From: Azospirillum formosense | Lineage (GTDB): Bacteria > Pseudomonadota > Alphaproteobacteria > Azospirillales > Azospirillaceae | Reading direction: 5' to 3' | DNA length: 64,000 nt | Assembly (NCBI RefSeq): GCF_040500525.1 | Contig: NZ_CP159404.1 | Span: 215,001 to 279,000 of the forward strand | Shown here: positions 31,705-43,300 of the stretch, one piece after another | Numbering within the stretch: the first letter of the stretch is position 1 | How the letters are laid out: each line of letters begins with the position of its first letter | Translations under genes and position numbers: made by a program | The notes under the pieces: generated by a model | What the model saw: the letters and a program-made list of their open reading frames with translations, nothing else | What the model was told of the DNA's origin: nothing | Databases searched by the model: none

Positions 31705-33227
31705 TCGCGGCTCGGATCCTGATTGTCGAAGACGACCGCATCGTCGCGCGTGATATCCAGCATCAGGTTTCCCGAATGGGCCATGTCGTGGTCGGACTGT
31801 CGGCCAGCGGCGAGGAGGCGGTGCGGCTGGCCTGCAGCCATCAACCGGACCTGGTGCTGATGGACATCCGCCTGGACGGGGAGATGGACGGGATCGAGGC
31901 GGCGCGCCGGATCCGCGAGGCGCAGCGCATCCCCGTGGTCTTCCTCACCGCCTACGCCAACGACGACGTCGTGGAGCGCGCCAGCCGGACGGAGCCCTTC
32001 GGTTACCTGCTGAAGCCCCTCGAAGAGCCTCAGATGCGCACCGTCATCCAGATGGCGCTCTACAAGCAGGCCAGCGACGCCAGGCTGCGGATGAGCGAAC
32101 GGCGCTACGCCGCCACGCTCGCCAGCATCCGCGACGGGGTGATCCTGTGCGACCGCGACGGGCGCGTCGACTTCATGAACCGGGTGGCCGAGACGATGAC
32201 CGGCTGGACGGCGGCGGAGGCGGCCGGGCGGCCGCTCGCCTCCGTCTTCGTCGCCCTGGACGAGGAAACGCAGGAACCGCAGGAGGATTTCTCCGCCCTC
32301 GTCCGGCACCATGGCGCCCATGCCCCGCCGGAACGGCTGTCCCGCCTGCTGCCCCGCGGCGAAACGGCTCCGGACCGGCCCGATTCGGCCGGGATCGTGG
32401 TGGAGGAGCGCTGCTCGGCCATCATCGACGACCGCGGCGAGGTGGCCGGTGCCATCCTGGTGTTCAGCGATCTGACCCAGCGCCGCCAGATCGCCGAGGC
32501 CTTGCGCAAGGCCGAGGCGGACCTCGCCCGGATTGGCCGGCTCACCATGATGGGCGAACTGGCCACCGCCGTCGCGCACGAGGTCAACCAGCCGCTGATG
32601 GCGATCATCACCAACGCCGGCACCTGCCTCCAGCATCTGTCGCAGCCCGAACCCGACCTGGGCAAGACCCGCGCCGTGGCGGAGCGGATCGTGCGCGACG
32701 CCCAACGGGCCGGCGACGTGATCCGCAGCATTCACGCCCTGGTGCGACGGACGCCGGCCGATCCGGGGCGGGTCGACATGAACGCCCTGGCCGTCGAGAC
32801 GCTGGCGCTGGTGCGGGCCGAACTGCGCCGTGCCCGCATCACGGTGGAAACCGACCTTCAGGCGGGTCTGCCCTCGGTCCATGGCGACCGGGTGCAGCTG
32901 CAGCAGCTCATCCTCAACCTGGTGATGAACGCCGTCGAAGCGATGGCCGACCCCGGCCTGCCGTTGCGGCGGCTGCGCGTCGTCACCGCCGGCGGCGACG
33001 GCGGGATCAGCGTCCGTGTCGAGGACAGCGGGCCGGGCATCGCCGAGGCCGATCCGGAGGTCCTCTTCCGCGCTCTCTACACCACCAAGCCCGACGGGCT
33101 GGGCATGGGGCTGTCGATCAGCCGGTCGATCGCGGAACTGCACGGCGGGCGCCTGACCGCGACTCCGGGAACGCCCTGCGGCAGCGTGTTCGAAGCCGTG
33201 CTTCCGGCATCGCTCGGAGAGACGTGA
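31701..33227 (+). CDS. REC-PAS-histidine kinase (508 aa)
   Basis: Histidine kinase with an N-terminal receiver, so it can be both target and source of phosphoryl groups. The receiver (about 4-120) has VEDD, phosphoacceptor Asp55 in LMDIRLDG, and LKPL. A PAS domain (about 130-260) follows. The HisKA helix is GELATAVAHEVNQPLMAI (His293), of the NtrB/FixL type. The ATPase domain shows LNLVMNAVEAM, EDSGPG and GLGMGLSISRSI. There are no membrane segments. The start overlaps the stop of the large upstream kinase by ATGA, and its own stop overlaps the FixJ-like gene, so the three are coupled. Likely route: upstream HisKA_2 kinase to this receiver, and this kinase to the FixJ-like regulator; this is inferred. 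Confidence 0.9.
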   Translation: MIAARILIVEDDRIVARDIQHQVSRMGHVVVGLSASGEEAVRLACSHQPDLVLMDIRLDGEMDGIEAARRIREAQRIPVVFLTAYANDDVVERASRTEPFGYLLKPLEEPQMRTVIQMALYKQASDARLRMSERRYAATLASIRDGVILCDRDGRVDFMNRVAETMTGWTAAEAAGRPLASVFVALDEETQEPQEDFSALVRHHGAHAPPERLSRLLPRGETAPDRPDSAGIVVEERCSAIIDDRGEVAGAILVFSDLTQRRQIAEALRKAEADLARIGRLTMMGELATAVAHEVNQPLMAIITNAGTCLQHLSQPEPDLGKTRAVAERIVRDAQRAGDVIRSIHALVRRTPADPGRVDMNALAVETLALVRAELRRARITVETDLQAGLPSVHGDRVQLQQLILNLVMNAVEAMADPGLPLRRLRVVTAGGDGGISVRVEDSGPGIAEADPEVLFRALYTTKPDGLGMGLSISRSIAELHGGRLTATPGTPCGSVFEAVLPASLGET

Positions 33228-33868
33228 TGGGGATGGGGAGCAAGGCCGCCGGGACGGCGGTGACCGTGGTGGTCATCGACGACGACGAGTCCGTCCGCGA
33301 AGCGCTGGAAGGGCTGCTCGACTCCGTGGGATTGCCGGTGGTGAGCTTCGGATCGGTGCAGCAGTACATCGACCGCCCACCGGCCATCGACATCGGCTGC
33401 ATGGTGCTGGACGTGCGGCTGCCGGGGCGCAGCGGGCTGGATTTCCAGGCGGAGCTGGCGCGCTGCGGCAACAGCCTCCCCGTGATCTTCATCAGCGGTC
33501 ACGGCGACGTGCCGATGTCGGTCCGCGCGATGAAGGCGGGGGCTTTCGAGTTCTTGACCAAGCCGGTCCACCACCAGCATCTACTGGACGCCATCCACGC
33601 CGCCCTCGCCCAGCACGGGGAGCGGCGGGACCAGGAGCGCAGCCTCGTCGCCCAGCGTGCCCGCTTCGACTCGCTGACCGCGCGCGAGCGCGAGGTCACC
33701 ATGATGGTGGTCTCCGGCCTGCGCAACAAGCAGATCGCCGGCGACCTGGACCTCAGCGAGGCGACGGTAAAGCTGCACCGCGGTCAGGCGATGCGCAAGA
33801 TGGGGGTTCGGTCGGTGGTCGATCTGGTGCGCATCGTCGACAGTCTGGTTCCCGACCAAGCCCAGTGA
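33227..33868 (+). CDS. FixJ/NarL-type response regulator (213 aa)
   Basis: DNA-binding response regulator. The receiver carries IDDDES, phosphoacceptor Asp62 in MVLDVRLPGRSG, ISGHGD and LTKP, a FixJ-like pattern. The C-terminal LuxR-type helix-turn-helix is LTAREREVTMMVVSGLRNKQ followed by LDLSEATVKLHRG. The ATG at 33227 overlaps the upstream TGA, although the same frame is open much further upstream inside the preceding gene. It is the last gene before the 513-bp leader of the second giant RTX gene, so control of that gene is a reasonable hypothesis. Confidence 0.93.
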   Translation: MGMGSKAAGTAVTVVVIDDDESVREALEGLLDSVGLPVVSFGSVQQYIDRPPAIDIGCMVLDVRLPGRSGLDFQAELARCGNSLPVIFISGHGDVPMSVRAMKAGAFEFLTKPVHHQHLLDAIHAALAQHGERRDQERSLVAQRARFDSLTAREREVTMMVVSGLRNKQIAGDLDLSEATVKLHRGQAMRKMGVRSVVDLVRIVDSLVPDQAQ

Positions 33869-34381
33869 CGTCGCGGACCGGAGGTGCCGCCATCCACCGA
33901 TCGGGACGGACCGGATCGCCGACGCCTCCAATCCCCGGGGACCTTCCTGTTGCCGGTGGGGTCCGAGTCGCTGCCACCGCACCCTTCGACGGCATCCAAA
34001 CACACCTCCGTGATCGGAAGGGCTTTCTGGCGGCCTGCTCGCTTTCCGGATGGCGCTTCCCACGGTGAAATCACGAGCCGGTTCTTGGATCGTTCCTGCC
34101 GGATGCCCGAACCTCGCCGGATTGGTAACTTTTGGTTTCGAGATCAATCATGTGGCGAAACCTTCCCGTGCGGATCGCGCCACTGCAGCCGATGTATGCG
34201 TGCTGTCGTGTGAAGCAAGAAACTCTTTGAAATGTAAGGATTCAGGGGCGTGTTTTCTATTGTTACTGTCCGGTAACACGCTGATCCTTGCCGTATATAC
34301 CATTAATTAGCTCTTGATAGTTCATTGATCCAATCAAGACCGGTGTCCGTGCCGGCGGCGTTGCGTGAGGGCTGAAAGACC
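33869..34381 (+). other. Leader region of the second giant RTX gene; no gene seen
   Basis: 513 bp without a credible gene. The 3' half (about 34120-34330) is clearly AT-enriched and contains a perfect inverted repeat at 34261-34278 and AT-rich runs such as CCGTATATACCATTAATTAG, consistent with a promoter. GAGGG about 11 bases before the GTG at 34382 is the probable ribosome binding site. Confidence 0.45.
34261..34278. promoter_or_regulatory. Inverted repeat upstream of giant 2
   Basis: TGTTACTGTCCGGTAACA: perfect 6-bp arms around a 6-bp spacer, 104 bp before the start codon and next to AT-rich promoter-like sequence. It is a candidate operator, possibly for the FixJ-like regulator encoded just upstream. 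No consensus match is claimed. Confidence 0.4.
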
Positions 34382-37300
34382 GTGGCGAATCCAACCTTCA
34401 CTATGATCGGCACCAACAGCTTCGGCCTCTCTGACACCGGAAGCGAGGCCGCCCCGGTGCTGGCGGATCTGGATGGCGACGGCGATCTCGACCTTCTGGT
34501 CGGCAACGCGGACGGCAACACGCTCTTTTTCCGGAACTCCGGAACGACGCTGTCGCCGACCTTCACGCTGGACAGCACCAATCCGTTCGGGAACTCCAAC
34601 GTCAGCGCGGGCGGCGCGCTTCCCGGTCTGGTGGACATCGACGGCGACGGCGATCTCGACCTGTTCATCGGCAACCATGCCGGCACCACCGTGTTCCTCC
34701 GCAACAACGGGACGACGCTGGCGCCGACCTTTTCGCTGGAAGGCACCAACCTCTTCGGCATTCAGAACGCCGGAAGTTACGGGGCGCCGGGCTTTGCCGA
34801 TCTGGACGGCGACGGCGATCTCGATTTGCTGATCGGAAACAGCGCCGGCGATTTTCTCTATTTCCGCAACGACGGAACGACGCAGGCTCCGACATTCTCC
34901 CTGACAGGCACCAATCCTTTCGGACTGCTTCACGACATCGATGGGTATCTGTCGCCCGTACTGGCGGACCTCAACGGAGACGGGCTCGTCGACCTCATCA
35001 ACAAGAGCACCGTCTACATCAACGTCGGCACGGCGGCGGCGCCGACCTTCTCGGCGCTTGCCACGAATCCCTATGGGAGCCCCGGACCTGGGGCTTACCC
35101 GCGGCCGGCCCTGGGTGACCTCGACGGCGATGGCGACCGCGATCTGGTGATCGGTGTCGATGGCGGCGACCTGGAGTATTTCCGAAACGTTTCCCCGGTG
35201 TCGGTGACCCTCGGAAACGCCGGCAACACGATCACGCTGTCGCAGATCAACACGCTGACCGGCGGGGCCGGCACCGACGTGGTGTCGCTGCTCGAGGTCG
35301 GGGCGACCTTCCTGGTCACCGGGGTCGAGACGTTGACCGGCAGCACCGCCACCGACCTGGTGACGCTGGGCGGCGGCGGCAACACGCTGGTGGTGAGCCG
35401 GGTCGAGACGCTGACCGGCGGTGCCGGCACCGACGCGGTGACGCTGGGCTCCGTTGGAAACACGATGCTCGTGGGCGGCGTCGAAACGCTGACCGGCGGC
35501 ATCGGCACCGACATTGTGACGCTGAGTTCCCTCGGCAACACGATCCAGGTGGACGGCGTCGAAACGCTGACCGGCGGCATCGGCACCGACGTGGTGACGT
35601 TGAGCACCCTCGGCAACACGCTGACGGTGTCGCGTCTGGAGACGCTGACGGGCGGCATCGGCCCCGACGTCGTGACGTTGGCCAGCGGCGGCAACACGCT
35701 GCTGGCGGAGGGAATCGAAACGCTGACCGGCGGCACCGGCGCCGATTCGGTGACGCTGGGCAGCAGCGGCAACACGCTGACGGTCCGGCTGATGGAGACG
35801 CTGATCGGCGGCTCCGGCACCGACAAGGTGACGCTGGGCACCGGCGGCAACACGCTGACGGTCCGGTTGATGGAGAGCATCGTCGGTGGTTCCGGCACCG
35901 ACATCGTGATGCTGGGCACCGGTGGCAACACGCTGTCGGTCGCCGGAGTCGAAACGTTGAACGGCGGTTCCGGATCCGACACCGTGACGCTGGACGGCAG
36001 CGGCAACACGCTGACGGTGCGGCTCGTCGAGACGCTGATCGGCGGCTCCGGCACGGATGTCGTGACGTTTGGCACCGGCGGCAACACGGTGTGGGTGAGC
36101 GGCCTCGAGACGCTGACCGGAGCTTCCGGCAGCGACCAGTTGCGGTTGGACAGCGACGGCAACACGCTGACGGTGCGGCTCGTGGAGACGCTGATCGGCG
36201 GTTCCGGCACTGACAGGGTGATGCTCGGCACCGGCGGCAACACGGTGAGGGTGAGCGGCATCGAGACGCTGACCGGAGACGCCGGCACCGATGCGGTGAC
36301 GCTGCTCACCGGTGGGAACACGCTGACGGTGTCCCTTCTCGAAACGTTGATCGGCGCCAGCGGCACGGATGTCGTGACGCTGACCGGCACCGGCAACACC
36401 ATGCTGGTGTCCGCTCTGGAAACCTTGATCGGTGGTTCCGGCATCGACGTGGTGACGGTCTCCGCCAGCGGCATGACCGCGCTGGTCGGTGGCATCGAAA
36501 CGCTGAACGGCAACACCGGCGTGGAGTTCGTGACCCTGGACGGCGGCGGCAACACGCTGACGGTGTCACGGCTGGAGACGCTGATCGGGGGGGCCGGCAC
36601 CGACGTGGTGAGCCTCAGCGGCACATCGAACAACACCATGGTGGTGGGCGCCATCGAGACGCTGATCGGCACCGCGGTGATCGACATGGTGATGCTGGGC
36701 AGCAGCGGCAACACGATCGAGGTGTCGCGGATCGAGACGGCGATCGGCGGTTCCGGCACCGACGTGGTGATGCTGGGCAGCGGCGGCAACACGTTGCTGG
36801 TGAGGCTGCTGGAGACGCTGACCGGCGGTTCCGGCAACGACGTGGTGGTACTCGCCTCCGGCGGCAACGTGATGACGGTGAGCGGGGTCGAAACGATCAA
36901 CGGTGGCAGCGGCCTTGACATCGTGACCCTCGGCGACAGCGCCGGCAACACGCTTACGGTGTGGAGGATCGAGACGCTGACCGGCAGTGCCGGCACCGAC
37001 GTGGTGACGTTGGCCAGCGCCGGTTTCACGCTGCAGGTGGAGGGTGTCGAGACGCTGACCGGCGGCCTCGGCATCGATGTGGTGACGCTGGGCAGCGCTG
37101 GAAATACGCTGGTGGTGAGCGGCGTCGAGACGCTGACCGGCGGCTCCGGCACCGACGTGGTGATGCTGGGCAGCGCCGGCAACACGCTGGTGGTGAGCGG
37201 CGTCGAGACGCTGACCGGCGGCTCCGGCACCGATGTGGTGACGCTGGGCAGCGCCGGCAGCACCCTGGCGGTATCGCTGCTGGAGACGCTGGTCGGCGGA

Positions 37301-40300
37301 ACCGGCACGGATGTCGTGACCTTCTCCCCGGCCGGCAACCAGGGAACCCTTTTCGTTTCCGGCGTCGAAACCGTCCACACGCCGTTCCAGACATTGACGC
37401 TCAACGGCACCGACACGCTGATCATTCTATCCGCCAGCCCGTCCACCCCGGCGCTCAGCCCGACGTCGGACAGCGGCGCCCCCGGTGACGGCGTGACGAA
37501 CGCGTCGCAGCCCACGCTGACGGGAACCGCCGACGCCGGCAGCGTCGTGCATCTGTACGGAAATGGTATCGAGATCGGGACGGGAACCACGAACGGTTCC
37601 GGCCTCTGGTCGGTGGTCGCCGGTACGACGCTTGCCGACGGGACCTGGACAGTGACGGCCAAGGTGATCAGCTCCGGCGTCGAGAGCGGGCCTTCCGGAG
37701 CTTTCCTCGTCACCATCGACAGCGGCGCGAATGCTCCCTCCGCCTTGGCATTGTCGCCCGCTTCGAACAGCGGGTCGACGGCGGACACGCTGACCAGCGT
37801 GACGGCTCCGGTGATCACCGGGACGGTGGCCGAGGCCGGCGTCGTGGTGCTGTACGAGGGAGCGACGGCGCTCGGCACGGTGACCGCTTCGGCGGCCGGC
37901 GCCTGGAGCATCACCGCGGGCTCGCTGAGCGATGGGACGCACACCCTGACCGCCACGGTGACCGACGCGGCGGGCAACACCTCCGCGGCTTCCTCCGCTC
38001 TGACGGTGACCATCGACAGCGGTGCCAACGCTCCCTCCGCTCTGGCGCTTGCCGTGGCTTCGAACAGCGGGTCGACGGCGGACACGCTGACCAACGTGAC
38101 GGCTCCGGTGATCACCGGCAACGTCTCCGAGGCCGGCGTTGTGGTGCTGTACGAGGGAGCGACGGCGCTTGGCACGGTGACCGCTTCGGCGGCCGGCGCC
38201 TGGAGCATCACCGCGGGCTCGCTGAGCGATGGGACGCACACCCTGACCGCCACGGTGACCGACGCGGCGGGCAACACCTCCGCGGCTTCCTCCGCGCTGA
38301 CCGTGACCATCGACAGCGGTGCCTCCTCGCCGACCGGGCTCGCCCTGGCAACGGCTTCGAACAGCGGGTCGACGGCGGACACGCTGACCAGCGTGACGGC
38401 TCCGGTGATCACCGGCAGCGTCTCCGAAGCCGGCGTTGTGGTGCTGTACGAAGGAGCGACGGCGCTCGGCACGGTGACGGCTTCGGCGGCCGGCGCCTGG
38501 AACATCACCGCGGCCTCGCTGAGCGACGGGACGCACACCCTGACCGCCACGGTGACCGACGCGGCGGGCAACACCTCCGCGGCTTCCTCCGCGCTGACCG
38601 TGACCATCGACAGCGGTGCCTCCTCGCCGACCGGGCTCGCCCTGGCAACGGCTTCGAACAGCGGGTCGACGGCGGACACGCTGACCAGCGTGACGGCTCC
38701 GGTGATCACCGGGACGGTGGCCGAGGCGGGCGTGATCGTGCTGTACGAGGGAGCGACGGCGCTCGGCACGGTGACGGCTTCGGCGGCCGGCGCCTGGAGC
38801 ATCACCGCGGCCTCGCTGAGCGACGGGGCGCACACCCTGACCGCCACGGTGACCGACGCGGCGGGCAACACGTCGTCCGTTTCCACTGGGCTGACGGTGA
38901 CCATCGACAGCGGCGCCTCCTCGCCGACCGGGCTCGCCCTGGCAACGGCTTCGAACAGCGGCTCGACGGCGGACACGCTGACCAGCGTGACGGCTCCGGT
39001 GATCACCGGAACGGTGGCCGAGGCGGGCGTGATCGTGCTGTACGAGGGAACAACGGCGCTTGGCACGGTGACGGCTTCGGCGGCCGGCGCCTGGAGCATC
39101 ACCGCGGGCTCGCTGAGCGATGGGACGCACACCCTGACCGCCACGGTGACCGACGCGGCGGGCAACACCTCCGCGGCTTCCTCCGCGCTGACCGTGACCA
39201 TCGACAGCGGTGCCTCCTCGCCGACCGGGCTCGCCCTGGCAACGGCTTCGAACAGCGGGTCGACGGCGGACACGCTGACCAGCGTGACGGCTCCGGTGAT
39301 CACCGGGACGGTGGCCGAGGCGGGCGTGATCGTGCTGTACGAGGGAGCGACGGCGCTCGGCACGGTGACGGCTTCGGCGGCCGGCGCCTGGAGCATCACC
39401 GCGGCCTCGCTGAGCGACGGGGCGCACACCCTGACCGCCACGGTGACCGACGCGGCGGGCAACACGTCGTCCGTTTCCACTGGGCTGACGGTGACCATCG
39501 ACAGCGGCGCTTCCTCGCCGACCGGGCTCGCCCTGGCAACGGCTTCGAACAGCGGCTCGACGGCGGACACGCTGACCAGCGTGACGGCTCCGGTGATCAC
39601 CGGCAGCGTCTCCGAAGCCGGCGTTGTGGTGCTGTACGAAGGAGCGACGGCGCTCGGCACGGTGACGGCTTCGGCGGCCGGCGCCTGGAGCATCACCGCG
39701 GCCTCGCTGAGCGACGGGACGCACACCCTGACCGCCACGGTGACCGACGCGGCGGGCAACACCTCCGCGGCTTCCTCCGCTCTGACGGTGACCATCGACA
39801 GCGGCGCCAACGCTCCCTCCGCCCTGGCGCTTGCCGTGGCTTCGAACAGCGGCTCGACGGCGGACACGCTGACCAACGCGACGGCTCCGGTGATCACCGG
39901 CAGCGTCTCCGAAGCCGGCGTTGTGGTGCTGTACGAGGGAGCGACGGCGCTCGGCACGGTGACCGCTTCGGCGGCCGGCGCCTGGAGCATCACCGCGGGC
40001 TCGCTGAGCGACGGGACGCACACCCTGACCGCCACGGTGACCGACGCGGCGGGCAACACCTCCGCGGCTTCCTCCGGGCTGACCGTGACCATCGACAGCG
40101 GTGCCAACGCTCCCTCCGCTCTGGCGCTTGCCGTGGCTTCGAACAGCGGGTCGACGGCGGACACGCTGACCAACGTGACGGCTCCGGTGATCACCGGCAA
40201 CGTCTCCGAGGCCGGCGTTGTGGTGCTGTACGAGGGAGCGACGGCGCTTGGCACGGTGACCGCTTCGGCGGCCGGCGCCTGGAGCATCACCGCGGGCTCG

Positions 40301-43300
40301 CTGAGCGATGGGACGCACACCCTGACCGCCACGGTGACCGACGCGGCGGGCAACACCTCCGCGGCTTCCTCCGCGCTGACCGTGACCATCGACAGCGGTG
40401 CCTCCTCGCCGACCGGGCTCGCCCTGGCAACGGCTTCGAACAGCGGGTCGACGGCGGACACGCTGACCAGCGTGACGGCTCCGGTGATCACCGGCAGCGT
40501 CTCCGAAGCCGGCGTTGTGGTGCTGTACGAAGGAGCGACGGCGCTCGGCACGGTGACGGCTTCGGCGGCCGGCGCCTGGAACATCACCGCGGCCTCGCTG
40601 AGCGACGGGACGCACACCCTGACCGCCACGGTGACCGACGCGGCGGGCAACACCTCCGCGGCTTCCTCCGCGCTGACCGTGACCATCGACAGCGGTGCCT
40701 CCTCGCCGACCGGGCTCGCCCTGGCAACGGCTTCGAACAGCGGGTCGACGGCGGACACGCTGACCAGCGTGACGGCTCCGGTGATCACCGGGACGGTGGC
40801 CGAGGCGGGCGTGATCGTGCTGTACGAGGGAGCGACGGCGCTCGGCACGGTGACGGCTTCGGCGGCCGGCGCCTGGAGCATCACCGCGGCCTCGCTGAGC
40901 GACGGGGCGCACACCCTGACCGCCACGGTGACCGACGCGGCGGGCAACACGTCGTCCGTTTCCACTGGGCTGACGGTGACCATCGACAGCGGCGCCTCCT
41001 CGCCGACCGGGCTCGCCCTGGCAACGGCTTCGAACAGCGGCTCGACGGCGGACACGCTGACCAACGTGACGGCTCCGGTGATCACCGGCAGCGTCTCCGA
41101 AGCCGGCGTTGTGGTGCTGTACGAAGGAGCGACGGCGCTCGGCACGGTGACGGCTTCGGCGGCCGGCGCCTGGAGCATCACCGCGGCCTCGCTGAGCGAC
41201 GGGACGCACACCCTGACCGCCACGGTGACCGACGCGGCGGGCAACACCTCCGCGGCTTCCTCCGCGCTGACCGTGACCATCGACAGCGGTGCCTCCTCGC
41301 CGACCGGGCTCGCCCTGGCAACGGCTTCGAACAGCGGGTCGACGGCGGACACGCTGACCAGCGTGACGGCTCCGGTGATCACCGGGACGGTGGCCGAGGC
41401 GGGCGTGATCGTGCTGTACGAGGGAGCGACGGCGCTCGGCACGGTGACGGCTTCGGCGGCCGGCGCCTGGAGCATCACCGCGGCCTCGCTGAGCGACGGG
41501 GCGCACACCCTGACCGCCACGGTGACCGACGCGGCGGGCAACACGTCGTCCGTTTCCACTGGGCTGACGGTGACCATCGACAGCGGCGCCTCCTCGCCGA
41601 CCGGGCTCGCCCTGGCAACGGCTTCGAACAGCGGCTCGACGGCGGACACGCTGACCAGCGTGACGGCTCCGGTGATCACCGGCAGCGTCTCCGAAGCCGG
41701 CGTCGTGGTGCTGTACGAAGGAGCGACGGCGCTCGGCACGGTGACGGCTTCGGCGGCCGGCGCCTGGAACATCACCGCGGCCTCGCTGAGCGACGGGACG
41801 CACACCCTGACCGCCACGGTGACCGACGCGGCGGGCAACACCTCCGCGGCTTCCTCCGCTCTGACGGTGACCATCGACAGCGGCGCCAACGCTCCCTCCG
41901 CCCTGGCGCTTGCCGTGGCTTCGAACAGCGGCTCGACGGCGGACACGCTGACCAACGCGACGGCTCCGGTGATCACCGGCAGCGTCTCCGAAGCCGGCGT
42001 TGTGGTGCTGTACGAGGGAGCGACGGCGCTCGGCACGGTGACCGCTTCGGCGGCCGGCGCCTGGAGCATCACCGCGGGCTCGCTGAGCGACGGGACGCAC
42101 ACCCTGACCGCCACGGTGACCGACGCGGCGGGCAACACCTCCGCGGCTTCCTCCGGGCTGACCGTGACCATCGACAGCGGTGCCAACGCTCCCTCCGCTC
42201 TGGCGCTTGCCGTGGCTTCGAACAGCGGGTCGACGGCGGACACGCTGACCAACGTGACGGCTCCGGTGATCACCGGCAACGTCTCCGAGGCCGGCGTTGT
42301 GGTGCTGTACGAGGGAGCGACGGCGCTTGGCACGGTGACCGCTTCGGCGGCCGGCGCCTGGAGCATCACCGCGGCCTCGCTGAGCGATGGGACGCACACC
42401 CTGACCGCCACGGTGACCGACGCGGCGGGCAACACCTCCGCGGCTTCCTCCGCTCTGACGGTGACCATCGACAGCGGTGCCTCCTCGCCGACCGGGCTCG
42501 CCCTGGCAACGGCTTCGAACAGCGGGTCGACGGCGGACACGCTGACCAGCGTGACGGCTCCGGTGATCACCGGCAGCGTCTCCGAAGCCGGCGTTGTGGT
42601 GCTGTACGAAGGAGCGACGGCGCTCGGCACGGTGACGGCTTCGGCGGCCGGCGCCTGGAACATCACCGCGGCCTCGCTGAGCGACGGGACGCACACCCTG
42701 ACCGCCACGGTGACCGACGCGGCGGGCAACACCTCCGCGGCTTCCTCCGCGCTGACCGTGACCATCGACAGCGGTGCCTCCTCGCCGACCGGGCTCGCCC
42801 TGGCAACGGCTTCGAACAGCGGGTCGACGGCGGACACGCTGACCAGCGTGACGGCTCCGGTGATCACCGGGACGGTGGCCGAGGCGGGCGTGATCGTGCT
42901 GTACGAGGGAGCGACGGCGCTCGGCACGGTGACGGCTTCGGCGGCCGGCGCCTGGAGCATCACCGCGGCCTCGCTGAGCGACGGGGCGCACACCCTGACC
43001 GCCACGGTGACCGACGCGGCGGGCAACACGTCGTCCGTTTCCACTGGGCTGACGGTGACCATCGACAGCGGCGCCTCCTCGCCGACCGGGCTCGCCCTGG
43101 CAACGGCTTCGAACAGCGGCTCGACGGCGGACACGCTGACCAACGTGACGGCTCCGGTGATCACCGGAACGGTGGCTGAGGCGGGCGTGGTCGTGCTGTA
43201 CGAGGGAACGACGGCGCTTGGCACGGTGACGGCTTCGGCGGCCGGCGCCTGGAGCATCACCGCGGGCTCGCTGAGCGATGGGACGCACACCCTGACCGCC

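Noticed and set aside
32147..33226. Long N-terminal extension of the FixJ-like regulator
   Set aside because: It overlaps the REC-PAS-kinase gene in another frame; the receiver domain starts just after the ATG at 33227.
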